A DNA stretch of 64,000 nucleotides. Origin: Phymatolithon calcareum (lineage: Eukaryota; Rhodophyta; Florideophyceae; Hapalidiales). Of this stretch, positions 42,563 through 55,300 are shown in pieces. The DNA lies in NCBI GenBank assembly GCA_977006965.1, contig CDRMUB010000001.1, forward strand, positions 248,001 to 312,000. Direction: 5' to 3'. The notes beneath the pieces were generated by a model. The model did no database searches and had not been told where the DNA came from. It saw only the letters and a program-made list of their open reading frames with translations. Position numbers and translations under genes: made by a program. Position 1 is the stretch's first letter; the number at the start of each line of letters is the position of its first letter.

Positions 42563-44455
42563 ATGGCGGCTGCCATGGCGACCGCCCGGTTGACACTCGC
42601 CGTCATTAGTCAAGCTCGCACTATCATTATGAGCCTCAAGAACCGCATCTTCATCTTCTTCGAAAACCCGGAAACGTATCGAATCCTCACCGGAAAACTC
42701 GAATGTCTAACGGTGCAGGTCGAGACAGTGGAGGAATTGCTGCGGAAGTGCCCCGGTACAACCCCTGATAAAGTTGCTGCCCACGTCAAGGCCACTATGG
42801 AGTCTGTTCACGGCACGCTCGAACGCTCGAACGCAAACGTGGAGAAAGCTTGCTCGAACCCGTTCACAGGGGCCGGCAGTAGCTCAAGTGCTAAGGCCGA
42901 GTCCATTATGCGTCAAACATTCCGCGCCAACGCCATAAGGAAGGCGATGAACGGACTCCAAGTCCCATTACAAGAAGCGTCTCTACTGCTCTCGACCTTG
43001 ATTTCAACGCTCACAACAGTTCTTATAGCTCAAGACGTCGTCGAACCAAAGCTCGATAGCTTGCTAATCCCCGGCAACGTTGAAGTGTATCGCGCGGCGG
43101 CAAGTACACCGGGACTTCCCGATGGTACTCACCTCAACTTCAACGCAAAAGATGCGCAGGGAAACCCCTGCACACCGGAGGCGATGCTGAAGGCATCCAT
43201 TCTTGCTGCAGATTCAACATCCACCGTCACTGCGGCGGCAGGAACTATTACCAGTGCTCATGGCGTTGTTGGGATGGCAGGAGTCGGCAAAACGATAGCG
43301 CTGCAAGCGCTATCGTTCGACAAAGATATTCAGGCACGTTTCCATGATGGAATCCATTACTTTGCCCTTGGTCAAGGTGCCTCTTTGTCGACGGCAATAG
43401 ATGCCATTGCTAAAATCATGCGGTTAACAGGGGCATCGACATCCGTCTCCGCAGTGGAACGCTCCTCGTTGCTTCAAGATGCTGTGGATTATGCGGTAGC
43501 GTGGTTCAGAGGCAAAATCTGCCTCTTTCTTGTCGACGATCTGTGGCCTACAACAAAAAGCGAGACCGGGTTCTTGCACGATCTTCGTCAAATCTTAAGG
43601 TCCTGCCCACAGAGTCGCATGGCCACTACCACCCGAGGTAGAGCTATTGCAAACGCTGCTGGACGCAAGGTTGACTTTTCTGCTAGGGAACCACTCGGAG
43701 CCGTGTCTGTCAGCATATTCATGATGCATGCGACGAACAAAGCGCCTCAAGAGCCGACGGGTGACATGAGAAGGAGTATCGCGAGAATCCTTACGATTTG
43801 TGCAGGACTGCCTATCGCTTTGGCAGTGTGTGGAAGCACAGTGGCTTTATTGGCAGAAGAGCAAAGGACTTTCGAAGGTGCATGCGACGCATACGCTGCG
43901 CAGCTGGAGAGAAAGAGAACCGAAGTTGGAGAAATGCAAAACCCGGGAGGATCGAGCTTGAACTCCGGAATCATCCTCAGTCTGGCAATCCTAGAAGCTG
44001 AATTCGTGCAACTGAAGTCAAGAAATGATGTGGAGCTTGAGTCTACGATGGATGATCTATACAGTAGGCTTTGCTTGCTGAGACACCAGGCCCAGGTCCC
44101 AGTTTCTGTTCTGAGTTGCATTTGGCAGGTCGACAACGATTTTGGATTGGAAATTGCACGGCTCCTCAACAAGATGAGTCTATGCAAGCTTCGTTTTGTT
44201 GGAAACGAAGGCATTATCATGCTTCATGATTTGCAGCTAGACTTTTGTAAGCGACAGGCGGAGGCGAAGAAGACAAGTTCCTCGTGGCATGGGCTCAGTG
44301 GATATACGCAACAATTGTCGAATGAGAAAGGCGATTCCTTCGAGCATGCACTGCTGGCGCACGCACTGATGTCGTGGCGGTCCGTCCTCGACGACAAGTA
44401 CAGTAGGCGGCTCTCATTTTCGTACAAAAACGGAAAATTAAAATTATTTTTATGA
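42563..44455 (+). CDS. NB-ARC (NLR/STAND-type) ATPase, 630 residues
   Basis: The unspliced frame begins with a helical N-terminal domain of about 200 residues. NB-ARC follows, with P-loop GMAGVGKT (residues 237-244), Walker B/kinase-2 CLFLVDDLW (Asp325-Asp326), an RNBS-B-like MATTTRG, GLPIAL (from 415, the GLPL motif) and a degenerate MHD motif MLHDL (His555-Asp556). Such proteins are nucleotide-dependent switches in immune or self-recognition signalling. The frame stops soon after the winged-helix region (about residue 630), without the C-terminal WD40, TPR or LRR sensor usual for the class. Either the sensor is lost or it lies in another exon. A decayed paralogue of the N-terminus sits at 23.6 kb. 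The first of several Mets is assumed as start. Confidence 0.9.
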   Translation: MAAAMATARLTLAVISQARTIIMSLKNRIFIFFENPETYRILTGKLECLTVQVETVEELLRKCPGTTPDKVAAHVKATMESVHGTLERSNANVEKACSNPFTGAGSSSSAKAESIMRQTFRANAIRKAMNGLQVPLQEASLLLSTLISTLTTVLIAQDVVEPKLDSLLIPGNVEVYRAAASTPGLPDGTHLNFNAKDAQGNPCTPEAMLKASILAADSTSTVTAAAGTITSAHGVVGMAGVGKTIALQALSFDKDIQARFHDGIHYFALGQGASLSTAIDAIAKIMRLTGASTSVSAVERSSLLQDAVDYAVAWFRGKICLFLVDDLWPTTKSETGFLHDLRQILRSCPQSRMATTTRGRAIANAAGRKVDFSAREPLGAVSVSIFMMHATNKAPQEPTGDMRRSIARILTICAGLPIALAVCGSTVALLAEEQRTFEGACDAYAAQLERKRTEVGEMQNPGGSSLNSGIILSLAILEAEFVQLKSRNDVELESTMDDLYSRLCLLRHQAQVPVSVLSCIWQVDNDFGLEIARLLNKMSLCKLRFVGNEGIIMLHDLQLDFCKRQAEAKKTSSSWHGLSGYTQQLSNEKGDSFEHALLAHALMSWRSVLDDKYSRRLSFSYKNGKLKLFL

Positions 44456-46940
44456 TCCAAAGGGCCGCTTCAGTCCGAATCGCGCGTAAGGCAGCGAACA
44501 GCGTAAGGAACTCTTTTGTACACCACTGTCCGTTTCCCATGAGGACTCGAGCGAAATTTCTTTCTCTGCGGAAGCTTGACATTAGAGGTTTTGGAGTTTT
44601 GCAGCCCGCTTTTTTGTTGACCACCCACCCACCCTTAATAGTCTTTTGTAGTAGTGGTCAAGCTATGGCACGGCTATAACTACGACAATCCGGTTCTTCG
44701 GCAAGCGGTGCTTGTGCGGGAGGAGGTTCCTAAGAGATACAGGACGGTGTCCGGAAAGTGTAGTAAGTAAGGAGAAGCGCGACACAGCTCGGAGTCTCTG
44801 GGGAGGTAGACGGTTGGGCGGTGTTAAAGAAAAGCTAAGTGGTCATAATTTCAGTTTTATGTTTCCAATAAAACCGCAGATATTATTCAAGTCTGTCAAA
44901 AGCAGGCAGTCTCGAAGCCTGCATCGCTTTCACACATTTTCTCCTTTGTGAGGGTTATTGTGGGCTTTCTCAGGATGCTGTTGAATGTTTTAAATGCCCA
45001 TGATCCTTGACTGCCGATTTCTTTTATCAAAATCGGCGGAATTTTTGAAAGGGACCTACAATAAATCTTGCGCAGAGAATTCTGTGCCTGCTTTCTGTCA
45101 TCCTCGGTGCTTGGCGCGGAAGACCATATCTGCCTCAGCCTCGATTGTCTCTGCCAAAACCTCTGAATTCTTCGTGCTCTCTTTGAGAGTAGGTGCTATC
45201 GGCGGAACTTCCATTGCTCTATTCGACATTGCTTCATTTATCTTCTCCGGTGCCGCCCTGTCCACTTTCCAAACAGAATCATTGCGATATCAATCGAACT
45301 TTCACTTCTCTCTCAATACTTGGCTTTTTTCCTGTGTTATATGTGGACGTACTCGTATACTAGCCGGATGATTGCTTTTAAAAGCCTGATCCATTTTTCT
45401 GTGGATAGATCCTTCCTTGTCATGTCTACTGTGGCGCTTGATGAGTACTGTCTCTTTATGTTATGTCCAAAGACAGCACGACGGTAGTTGCATGAAGGCG
45501 CTACTTTTCTCGCGACTAAGCCCCACTTCGAATTGCTAAGTAGAGACTCGGGAACGGGTGAATGGCCTAAAATCACCCCACATTCAAGGAATTTGATGGA
45601 GACTAAGGAGCAGGGGTGGCACCAATTTCACTGTTACAGAATGGTCTTCGCTCCCCAATAGATCAGTTTTGCTTGCCCACTTTCTTGAATTGAAACATAT
45701 AGTGCAATCGAGCTACGGCTTGCGATAAGAACAGCAATATGACATTGGACTACAAGGAGCATCTACTCATTTGTGAATGAGTTCATTGAAGCGGCGTTAG
45801 GACATTCAAACAACTTGATATGTGTACAACAATGCTGTAATGCGTCATACAGCATACGTGATGAGTCCACGCTCATATCCTAAATGGTCAACCCCCTCGA
45901 ATTGCATTAATTGAGGCTTATCGGACACAGCAAAATAAATTTATGGTTCTCACCCATTGCAATACTTCGGGGATTTTTTCTCATCCTTCTTCGCTGACAT
46001 GCGTCCGAGCCGAGAAGGTTTGAAGTGATTTAGTGCACCGCGTGCGAAGCTACAAGCAGAGTATCGCTTTTTGTCTCTACATATGCCTATTCGTTTAGAC
46101 TATGTAGAGGGCTCGCTTGTTCGGCTACGCATCTCATTTCATGCTGTAAGCATTCCTCATCGCAATACCTAGACATGTTCATTTTCCTCTTCCCCAACAC
46201 GCGAGAAATGGAAAAGGTTTCAGGCAGTTGCTTCGTGGACTAAAACCTTCCTTTCCTGACCAAAACGCAACATTTCGGGCTACAAGTGCTTTACTCTTGC
46301 TTTGCAACCTGGTCGCATATAATTGCTAGGACCTTAAGAATGCTTGAAATGGAAATGAGAATAGTGTTTATGCTCGTTAAATGCAGGAAATAGTCGAAAG
46401 GTGGTTTCCGATACCTGATATGGACTATTTTACAATCATTCTTACGAAAAATCTGCGGAAATATATTCAAAAAGTAGGATGTTCAACTCGGTCCACATCT
46501 GTCCACAAATGGATATGTAGTGTGAGAGGGTTATACAACGCGTACACTCTGCTCCTTTCAAAATTCCGTATCGTGAAGTCGACAATTCGCCAAAAGTACC
46601 TTTTAGCACGTCATTGTAAGTTCTCTGTATTCGGATGACCTTCTCTTATTCCTCTTAAGTGCATCTCATTCCAGAGGCCAGTCGTGATTAGTGAACAAGT
46701 CATTCGTCCCTTTCTCCGCGAATTCTCACGCTTCTGGATTATCAATTGCCTCAACTCCTTTCTTCCGTTGTTCTTTTCTGTGCAGTAATCTGCATTTCAC
46801 GTTTCCACAGGTAAAATCCTTTTCTTCACCCGTGATATTGATCACAACAGACATTCTACTCGCACTTCATTTCCTACCGCATCTAGCCATTCTTCTAGCT
46901 TCCGTCCGCTCGAAGGAAACGTTCAGCATGGATTGGAATT
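44456..46940. other. 2.5 kb without recognisable genes
   Basis: It may hold the decayed C-terminal part of the NB-ARC gene just after 44,455 and unassigned open stretches (125 codons plus at 44,994-45,371; 79 codons minus at 45,337-45,576; 85 codons plus at 46,381-46,638). None shows a motif I can name. Confidence 0.35.
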
Positions 46941-47497
46941 CTACATCGGTTGCTGAGAGGAAGTTGACGTCTTTGGTCGGCGTTTTGAGTCTGCTGCATA
47001 TCGTACACGTGAAGCGACTACTAGGACAACTCTCCCATAGTGCAGATCAGTTGAGACCAGTGCTTTCTTGACGTGCTTGCATCTCATCCTGTCAGAGCGG
47101 TTGGGCTCTCTCATTGTCGCGTTCAGTTTCATTTCCCGACGTGTAGCATTGAACGCAAGTTATCTTCATTCAGAAAGCTCACCTTCGGGATTATTTTCTA
47201 TGCCGCTTTTAGATCGACGACGGTAACTATTTTCTGGCCTTTCATAATTGCTGTGCTCTGACATAGTAGGATCAATTCTGTGGCCATCTTTGGCTCGAAG
47301 CAAAATTGTGTTTCGATGAACCTGTGCCATGTCACTGGCAATCTGAAACTGCAGTGTATGTCTCTTGTTGTTGAACAAGACTGTGGCTTGCAATGCGAGC
47401 TCGGCAAACGGCGAAGCAAGAAGGCTAAGAAAGACAACGACAGCACAAGACTTAGGGCAGATCCTATAGAACGACCACATCGGATGGCCACCCGCAA
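46941..47497 (-). mobile_element. LINE reverse-transcriptase relic (second family)
   Basis: On the minus strand, FCFEPKMATELILLCQSTAI followed by MKGQKIVTVVDLKAA matches the segment leading into reverse-transcriptase motif A (GFRxxRSTxDxILxLxxxI, FLDLKxAYD). A stop follows where the tyrosine should be. The downstream stretch (47,132-46,941) has no clear motif. It is a short, dead fragment. Confidence 0.5.
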
Positions 47498-47520
47498 GTG
47501 TCAGCTCGTTATAACGGACA

Positions 47521-47735
47521 GACCCGACAGTCTAAATAATCACAGGACAGGAGGCGCCAAGAGATCGCCAAGTTGGGTCACTGACTCGCACGTGCGTATC
47601 GCGGTAGCCGTTGGACCAGACAGTGATAGGCCGAAGATCACAGGAGAGGAGGCCCGAGAGATCGCCAAGTTGGGTCACTGGCTCGCACGTGCGTATCGAG
47701 GTAGCCGTTAGACCTAACAGTGATAGTATAGTGTC
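47521..47735. repeat. tandem duplication, 98-bp period
   Basis: Two copies starting at about 47,541 and 47,639 share GAGATCGCCAAGTTGGGTCA and CTCGCACGTGCGTATCG; partial GACC-ACAGTGATAG ends extend it to about 2.2 units. Divergence is small, so it is recent. Confidence 0.85.
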
Positions 47736-49910
47736 GGTATTCGTGTGGTGTACTCTGCAACACCCAGCCAGTAAGTTGGGAATCCGATAGTTTATACGGC
47801 AGCGCTTATCGCAGCGAGTAATGGATCGCATCTCAAGCAAGTCACAATTGGCGAGAGCGAGTGCTGACTACTTTGCCGACCCTGAGAGTGCAAGAAACCG
47901 ACGTTCTTGCCGGATGAGCTTCCTTTAAAGCACTGCTCTATACCTCCCTCATATATGGCAGCCGTAGTATTGGCTTATCGGAAATGTCAAATCTCATGGC
48001 AAGGCGCCTGGTTTCAAAACAAGAAAAAACGAGATTGGACATCGCGATAGACACAATCCAAAAACTTTGCCCAAAAAAACAGAAACGTCAGCAAGAACAT
48101 ATAGCGCTATGAAAAGTCTCTCAGGTGCTAATTTGACAACGAGAGCTTCAATTAAACCCAGTTCCAGTTCCAGTTCCGTAGTATTGGCCTCCAGTTCCAA
48201 AGATTCGATGGGCGACCTTTTCGAGTTTCGGAGATATCCTTGTCATGGAATTTCCTAATAGAGATTTTCGCTCCAAGGATTTGCACTCTCCATTTCGAAG
48301 AAATTTCATGCCCCACACCACGTTTCCGAGCTCGAAAAAGTTGTCTTCAAATCCTTTTCCATAAAACTAGTAGCATATGATTTTTCGACTGGCTGCCCTT
48401 CCAAACTTTTGGTTCTCAGTTTCCTCTCCTTAGCGTTTTGTCTCGCTAACCACTGATAGGGAGTTTTTCAATCCGTTGGAGACCGACAGTCGAGTGGAAG
48501 TACCGTTATCTGCAAGCAATATCGACCGACTGTGATACAAGAATTCTACTGACGCGGATCAGTGACGATGTGAAAGGCACTGTGCCGCGCGCTGACACTT
48601 CGCATACCTTGTGAGAATGCAGCTAAACCGTCATATGTAGATGGAGTGACGTAGAGACTCCATATTCCCTATTCTCGAGGAAGCCACCATCACCAACTTT
48701 ACCAACCACAAACCAAACCCCAAGGATATCGAAAGATAAACTTACTCTTTCGGCGAAAGTCAGAAACGCATTCGCACTACCGAGCAACCATCCATTGCGT
48801 ATCATTGGACTGGACCACTCCTGCCGAAGTCACTATATCCCTACGGAGTTTCTGACCCAACAGAATTAGCGCACCTTGCCGAAGTCCCTACATCCCATCG
48901 AAGTTTCTGACGAAGAGAGTAGAAAGATATCTTCCCGAAGGCACTACATTCTTGGAGTTTCTGCCTATCCAAGTTGTACGGATGTGCGGCATCTGCCGTC
49001 GTATCATTTGAGAGCTGAACCCGTCATTCAGTTCCTGGACACTCAGGACAATTTCCAATTGCTTTTACCGCGCTGCATGCTGAGATCACGTCAATGTAAA
49101 AGTCTCACTAGAAGATACACACACTTCTGCCCAAGCGTGAAGCGAACTTAAAAGGCAAGCGAGTGCAATATTTTGCTTTTAGGGATATAAAAGAAATTCA
49201 TAAGGTTATTTCTGCTTCGCTGTTATTTCGAACTACACTTTAAGTTACGGACTAAGAACCATGCTTACCAACTTGAATCCACTTTAGAAAGGTCATTCAC
49301 CGTCTCAGTGCGTTCAATCAGCGCATTATTTCCATGAGATCAGAGAGGAACTTCAGTGACATCATCCCGATTGCACCCTTCCTGTAGAGCAAACGCAGGA
49401 TCTACCCTCTACAATGCATTCTCCACGCTGCTGTGTAATATCTTCTCTAATATTGATGCTTCCCCGCCGACTGGACCGCTCTGTGACCTGGACGAAGTCA
49501 TTGACCCGCGTTGTGACACACAAACACAGCGAAGTCGTGGCACAGAATAGTGTCAAGATATACACAAACAAGGTCAGGATTGGACGAAGCTCTTCCATCA
49601 TCACCGTCATCGATCTAAGCAAGGGCCCTCTCGAGACGATGGGTCCCAAAAATTGCGCATATTGTCCTCATCGCACTTCTACACCCCCGTGGTAGGTGAA
49701 ACAAAAGGGCGAACATTCAAACTGAGTATAGAACCAATCTCCAAAGAGAATGAGAAATTTTGCTGTAGACCTGCTCCAACGGCGAACACGTAGCAATTAA
49801 GACAGCTTGAAACAAGAGTCTCGGCGAATTTCCTGCAGAACGCAAAAAACAGATTTGGCGTCGCAATTCGCGACGAAAGCCAATTTAACAGACAGGTGTC
49901 AGGAACATTC
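47736..49910. other. 2.2 kb without recognisable genes
   Basis: Contains three imperfect copies of a unit with CCGAAGTC-CTA-ATCCC and GGAGTTTCTGAC-like ends at about 48,822-48,965. Short open stretches otherwise (for example 95 codons minus at 49,362-49,649) lack motifs. Confidence 0.35.
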
Positions 49911-49926
49911 TCTTGACAAACTTCGT

Positions 49927-50097
49927 AAGGAGACTAGAGGTTGGTTTCTGTAATCCACTGAATCATGTTACACCAACAAGAAAAGAAAACCCCTTCAAGA
50001 CAGAATCTAGCCAAAATCTCTTGGCCTAAGGAAAGTTGCCCCGAGCGTCAGCAGATGCGTTGGTAACTTTTAAATAAATATCTACCTTTCTTCTTCT
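49927..50097 (+). mobile_element. second SINE-like family, copy 2, with target-site duplication
   Basis: TCTTGACAAACTTCGT occurs at 49,911-49,926 and 50,098-50,113, a perfect 16-bp target-site duplication enclosing 171 bp with no coding capacity. The 3' end reads TTGGTAACTTTTAAATAAAT then ATCTACC and a short CTT microsatellite. This resembles the LINE/SINE tail TTGGGAGCTTTTAAAATAAA, so a related retrotransposition machinery may be used. A homologous copy lies at 36,655-36,835 in the opposite orientation. Its head does not look like tRNA or 5S. Confidence 0.8.
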
Positions 50098-50113
50098 TCT
50101 TGACAAACTTCGT

Positions 50114-51325
50114 GATACGCCCCCACGGGTGCCGCAATAGACGCTTCGCGTCCTTGCTTCTCGCCCTATTGCCCATTACGCTGAGTCCTTCGCCGGCTCT
50201 CTCTGGCCCTCCGCCAATAAATACGTGTGAGGGTCTTAGGAGACAAGACGAGAGTGATGACTAGTAGGAATGAGTTTTGGAACTTCAATTCGAGTTCCGC
50301 GAGGCTTTGGTTCCTCATACCGAGAGAAACTGCTTTCTCCTCTTCGCGGGGCTCGCAAGGCAGTGCTTTATTGCTAAATTATCTTCTACTCAGATTACTG
50401 CAGGTCCTTATTTTTCTTTCTTTCTTTTATGCAGGTTTCGGAGTTGTTGACCAACTCCCCATCCTTACGACTACAGTAGACTATAACAGATACGAGTGGA
50501 ACTTGATGTCACAATGGCCCAATCTTCAGCCGCCGTCCTTCAACGGGATGACCCGGGTTGGAAAGTCCTTATTTTTGTTAGCCAATTAGGAAAGCACTCC
50601 TGCTTCTCTGCCTGCCGCTCGAGCTATGATTCGATTCCATCCGGAGCAAGCGTGGTGGATCCACGATCCGTCATACCGAGAGAAGAATGATGCATTGAGA
50701 AGGCGGCATAATTGGTCAGCTCTTTCTCCCGCTGGTTGCACGGTTGCATTGGCGCTGGTCTCAAGAATAAATCGATACTCCTTTCCATTCTTTCCGAGCA
50801 CACATACCCCTCGGGCAGTCCCAGAATGACGATGGACAACAGCAGAATCAGCACAGAACTTGTCAATAGTCGTAAGAGAGCCGGTTCTCATTTACACAGC
50901 TTCTGCCACGAGACACCGGCCAATCACTTCAACATCAAAGCCGTAAATTGAATCAGATGGTGGCCCATGATCTCCATATTTCGAGTGGCTCCCAAGCAGT
51001 CCACACGACGTTGGAAAATGTTCTTCCACTGCCACTGCCGCAATCGCGCGAAAAACTGTTCGATACGAGTTGGGAAGTCCTGCAAAACTTGCGAAGCTTA
51101 TTCAGCCTCAAACACTGGCTTCAGTTGAGCCATATGTGGGTGAATTTTTTCAAAGTCAGGTGGATGTGGCAGATCCATCGTGGGTTTTCCTAAGCACAGT
51201 CGTGAAACATCTTCCAGAGCGGATCGCAAGGACGATGGTACTTCCTTTTCTGACTGAAAAGATAGTTGATTATAGAGGTGCAGCAAAGCATTAATGAGGT
51301 GCAGTAGTTGTTCCTCTTGTTGAGG
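50114..51325. other. no gene recognised
   Basis: A 120-codon plus frame (50,227-50,589) contains one hydrophobic run (LLLRLLQVLIFLSFFYAGFG) but no other protein-like feature; the rest is unassigned. Confidence 0.35.
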
Positions 51326-51983
51326 TTATAAAAACATCGCCAAGCTCGAGCGGTGTCCGCGGAGGCGAATGCACAACGAAAGAAGCGACTCTGGAATATT
51401 GCGGGCTCTGTCGAGGAGAAAGGACCGTCCCACTGTCTTCGCCCTGTGAATTCCAGGTTGACTCTCGTCACCGTTATTCACAGGTGTGCCTCTATGCGAT
51501 CCAGTTGCCCTTCCCTTCCCATTAGGAGTTTTTGAAGAATAACCGCTTGCATCGGAGACATCGAATTCACAAACTTGGCAGTGCGAATGATTTTGAGAAG
51601 CAGGCACTCCACCGGACTGCTGAGATTGCACCTGCGGAAGAACTTGTGCTTGATGCGCTCGAGTCTGCACTTGCACAAGAGTCTGCTTCCATTGGGCTTC
51701 CCGATATGCTTCCACAAAGCGATCGTAGAGCCGACGAAGTGATGGGTCCTGCTTTTTTAACGAACCGACCTTATTTGATGCAGACTTGTACTCAGGTGTT
51801 CCTCGTTTTGCAGTGACGAGAGCTTCTCTGGAGGAATGTTTTTGCAGCTAGGGCTGCGACGATAGCAACGAACCCGGGTTTTGCGGGCTTGAACAGAGTA
51901 ACGGAGCTACCAAGGTAGTAGCATCTGAAACACATCTCCTTTACAGTCTTATGTGTGTTTCTGAGGGCGTGTAATAAATTCAA
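51326..51983 (-). mobile_element. possible LTR-retrotransposon gag relic with zinc-knuckle-like motif
   Basis: On the minus strand, MCFRCYYLGSSVTLF has the spacing of a CCHC knuckle (Cx2Cx3GHx4C), with Ser for His and Phe for the last Cys. Glutamine-rich and basic stretches follow in a second frame (QVQTRAHQAQVLPQVQSQQ). The pattern would fit a decayed gag of copia or BEL/Pao type. No protease or pol is adjacent. Confidence 0.3.
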
Positions 51984-52318
51984 AATTCAAAAAAAAGTGA
52001 CGAGACCTGTCTTGGCGGCGGTCTTTAGGTCATTCATCATCCCCAGACAAAGAGTCAATAATTCTCGAAACTGCACTTTAAGAGCTTGATGAGCGAAGTG
52101 GGTACTGTGCCGCTGCAACAAAGCTGCCGTATTCGCCATATTTGACTCCAATGCTCTGGGCATCAAGTCTTAGGTTGGGCGATCAGGAGCCTTGCGCTCC
52201 TCTAAGAACGTTTGTAGAGAGAAAACAGAGCTTGCGGGTAGAGATGACACAGTGTGAGTTGTAGTATAGACAATGGTAGGTTTTGCACACCTGCGAAAAA
52301 CTGCCCAACGGTGAAAAA
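51984..52318. other. left flank of the tandem array
   Basis: No gene recognised; A-rich just before the first partial repeat unit. Confidence 0.35.
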
Positions 52319-55300
52319 AATAGAAATAAATCGTGAGCATGGCGCTTGAGTAGACCAACCACGAGACGCATTTCTGGCATTCTACATGCCTGCGCATTCA
52401 GTTTGGATCCAGCTGTGACCAGACGTTTTCACAAGAACATCTGCCTGGGTGAGTGTCTCATTGATCGATCAGGCCAAGATGTTGCAATCGGTTGCAACCG
52501 GTTGCAACCAGTGCCAACAGGTCCCACGCGGTCCCAAACGGTAGCAAAGAAGCACACAAGGTGTTACACCGTGATTTACACGTCATCATGACTGATATAC
52601 ACGGGTCATTACAGTCAGAACTGTCAAATCAGTCAAAACAGTCATATCGGTCAATAATAAATTCGTCGTGTGCACGCCGGTAGAGTAGACCAACCACGAG
52701 ACGCATTTCTGGCATTCTACATGCCTGCGCATTCAGTTTGGATCCAGCTGTGACCAGAAGTTTTCACCAGAACATCTGCCTGGGTGAGTGTCTCATAGAT
52801 CGATCAGGACAAGATGTTGCAATCAGTGCCAACCGGTCCCAGACTGTCCCAGACGGTGGCAAAGAAGCACACAAGGTGTGACACCGTGATATACACGTCA
52901 TTATGACTGATATACACGGGTCATTACAGTCAGAACTGTCAAATCAGTCAAAACAGTCATATCGGTCAATAATAAATTCCTCGTGTGCACGCCGGTTGAG
53001 TAGACCAACCACGAGACGCATTTCTGGCATTCTACATGCCTGCGCATTCAGTTTGGATCCAGCTGTGACCAGAGGTTTTCACCAGAACATCTCCCTGGGT
53101 GAGTGTCTCATAGATCGATCAGGACAAGATGTTGCAATCAGTGCCAACCGGTCCCAGACTGTCCCAGACGGTGGCAAAGAAGCACACAAGGTGTGACACC
53201 GTGATATACACGTCATTATGACTGATATACACGGGTCATTACAGTCAGAACTGTCAAATCAGTCAAAACAGTCATATCGGTCAATAATAAATTCCTCGTG
53301 TGCACGCCGGTTGAGTAGACCAACCACGAGACGCATTTCTGGCATTCTACATGCCTGCGCATTCAGTTTGGATCCAGCTGTGACCAGAGGTTTTCACCAG
53401 AACATCTGCCTGGGTGAGTGTCTCATTGATCGATCAGGACAAGATGTTGCAATCGGTTGCAACCGGTTGCAATCAGTGCCAACAGGTCCCACGCGGTCCC
53501 ACACGTTGGCAAAGAAGCACACAAGGTGTGACACCGTGATATACACGTCATTATGACTGATATACACGGGTCATTACAGTCAGAACTGTCAAATCAGTCA
53601 AAACAGTCATATCGGTCAATAATAAATTCCTCGTGTGCACGCCGGTTGAGTAGACCAACCACGAGACGCATTTCTGGCATTCTACATGCCTGCGCATTCA
53701 GTTTGGATCCAGCTGTGACCAGAGGTTTTCACCAGAACATCTCCCTGGGTGAGTGTCTCATAGATCGATCAGGACAAGATGTTGCAATCAGTGCCAACCG
53801 GTCCCAGACTGTCCCAGACGGTGGCAAAGAAGCACACAAGGTGTGACACCGTGATATACACGTCATTATGACTGATATACACGGGTCATTACAGTCAGAA
53901 CTGTCAAATCAGTCAAAACAGTCATATCGGTCAATAATAAATTCCTCGTGTGCACGCCGGTTGAGTAGACCAACCACGAGACGCATTTCTGGCATTCTAC
54001 ATGCCTGCGCATTCAGTTTGGATCCAGCTGTGACCAGAAGTTTTCACCAGAACATCTGCCTGGGTGAGTGTCTCATAGATCGATCAGGACAAGATGTTGC
54101 AATCAGTGCCAACCGGTCCCAGACTGTCCCAGACGGTGGCAAAGAAGCACACAAGGTGTGACACCGTGATATACACGTCATTATGACTGATATACACGGG
54201 TCATTACAGTCAGAACTGTCAAATCAGTCAAAACAGTCATATCGGTCAATAATAAATTCCTCGTGTGCACGCCGGTTGAGTAGACCAACCACGAGACGCA
54301 TTTCTGGCATTCTACATGCCTGCGCATTCAGTTTGGATCCAGCTGTGACCAGAGGTTTTCACCAGAACATCTGCCTGGGTGAGTGTCTCATTGATCGATC
54401 AGGACAAGATGTTGCAATCGGTTGCAACCGGTTGCAATCAGTGCCAACAGGTCCCACGCGGTCCCACACGTTGGCAAAGAAGCACACAAGGTGTGACACC
54501 GTGATATACACGTCATTATGACTGATATACACGGGTCATTACAGTCAGAACTGTCAAATCAGTCAAAACAGTCATATCGGTCAATAATAAATTCCTCGTG
54601 TGCACGCCGGTTGAGTAGACCAACCACGAGACGCATTTCTGGCATTCTACATGCCTGCGCATTCAGTTTGGATCCAGCTGTGACCAGAGGTTTTCACCAG
54701 AACATCTCCCTGGGTGAGTGTCTCATAGATCGATCAGGACAAGATGTTGCAATCAGTGCCAACCGGTCCCAGACTGTCCCAGACGGTGGCAAAGAAGCAC
54801 ACAAGGTGTGACACCGTGATATACACGTCATTATGACTGATATACACGGGTCATTACAGTCAGAACTGTCAAATCAGTCAAAACAGTCATATCGGTCAAT
54901 AATAAATTCCTCGTGTGCACGCCGGTTGAGTAGACCAACCACGAGACGCATTTCTGGCATTCTACATGCCTGCGCATTCAGTTTGGATCCAGCTGTGACC
55001 AGAAGTTTTCACCAGAACATCTGCCTGGGTGAGTGTCTCATAGATCGATCAGGACAAGATGTTGCAATCAGTGCCAACCGGTCCCAGACTGTCCCAGACG
55101 GTGGCAAAGAAGCACACAAGGTGTGACACCGTGATATACACGTCATTATGACTGATATACACGGGTCATTACAGTCAGAACTGTCAAATCAGTCAAAACA
55201 GTCATATCGGTCAATAATAAATTCCTCGTGTGCACGCCGGTTGAGTAGACCAACCACGAGACGCATTTCTGGCATTCTACATGCCTGCGCATTCAGTTTG

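Noticed and set aside
50227-50589. Possible membrane protein with one hydrophobic segment
   Set aside because: A single hydrophobic run in a T-rich stretch, with no other support.
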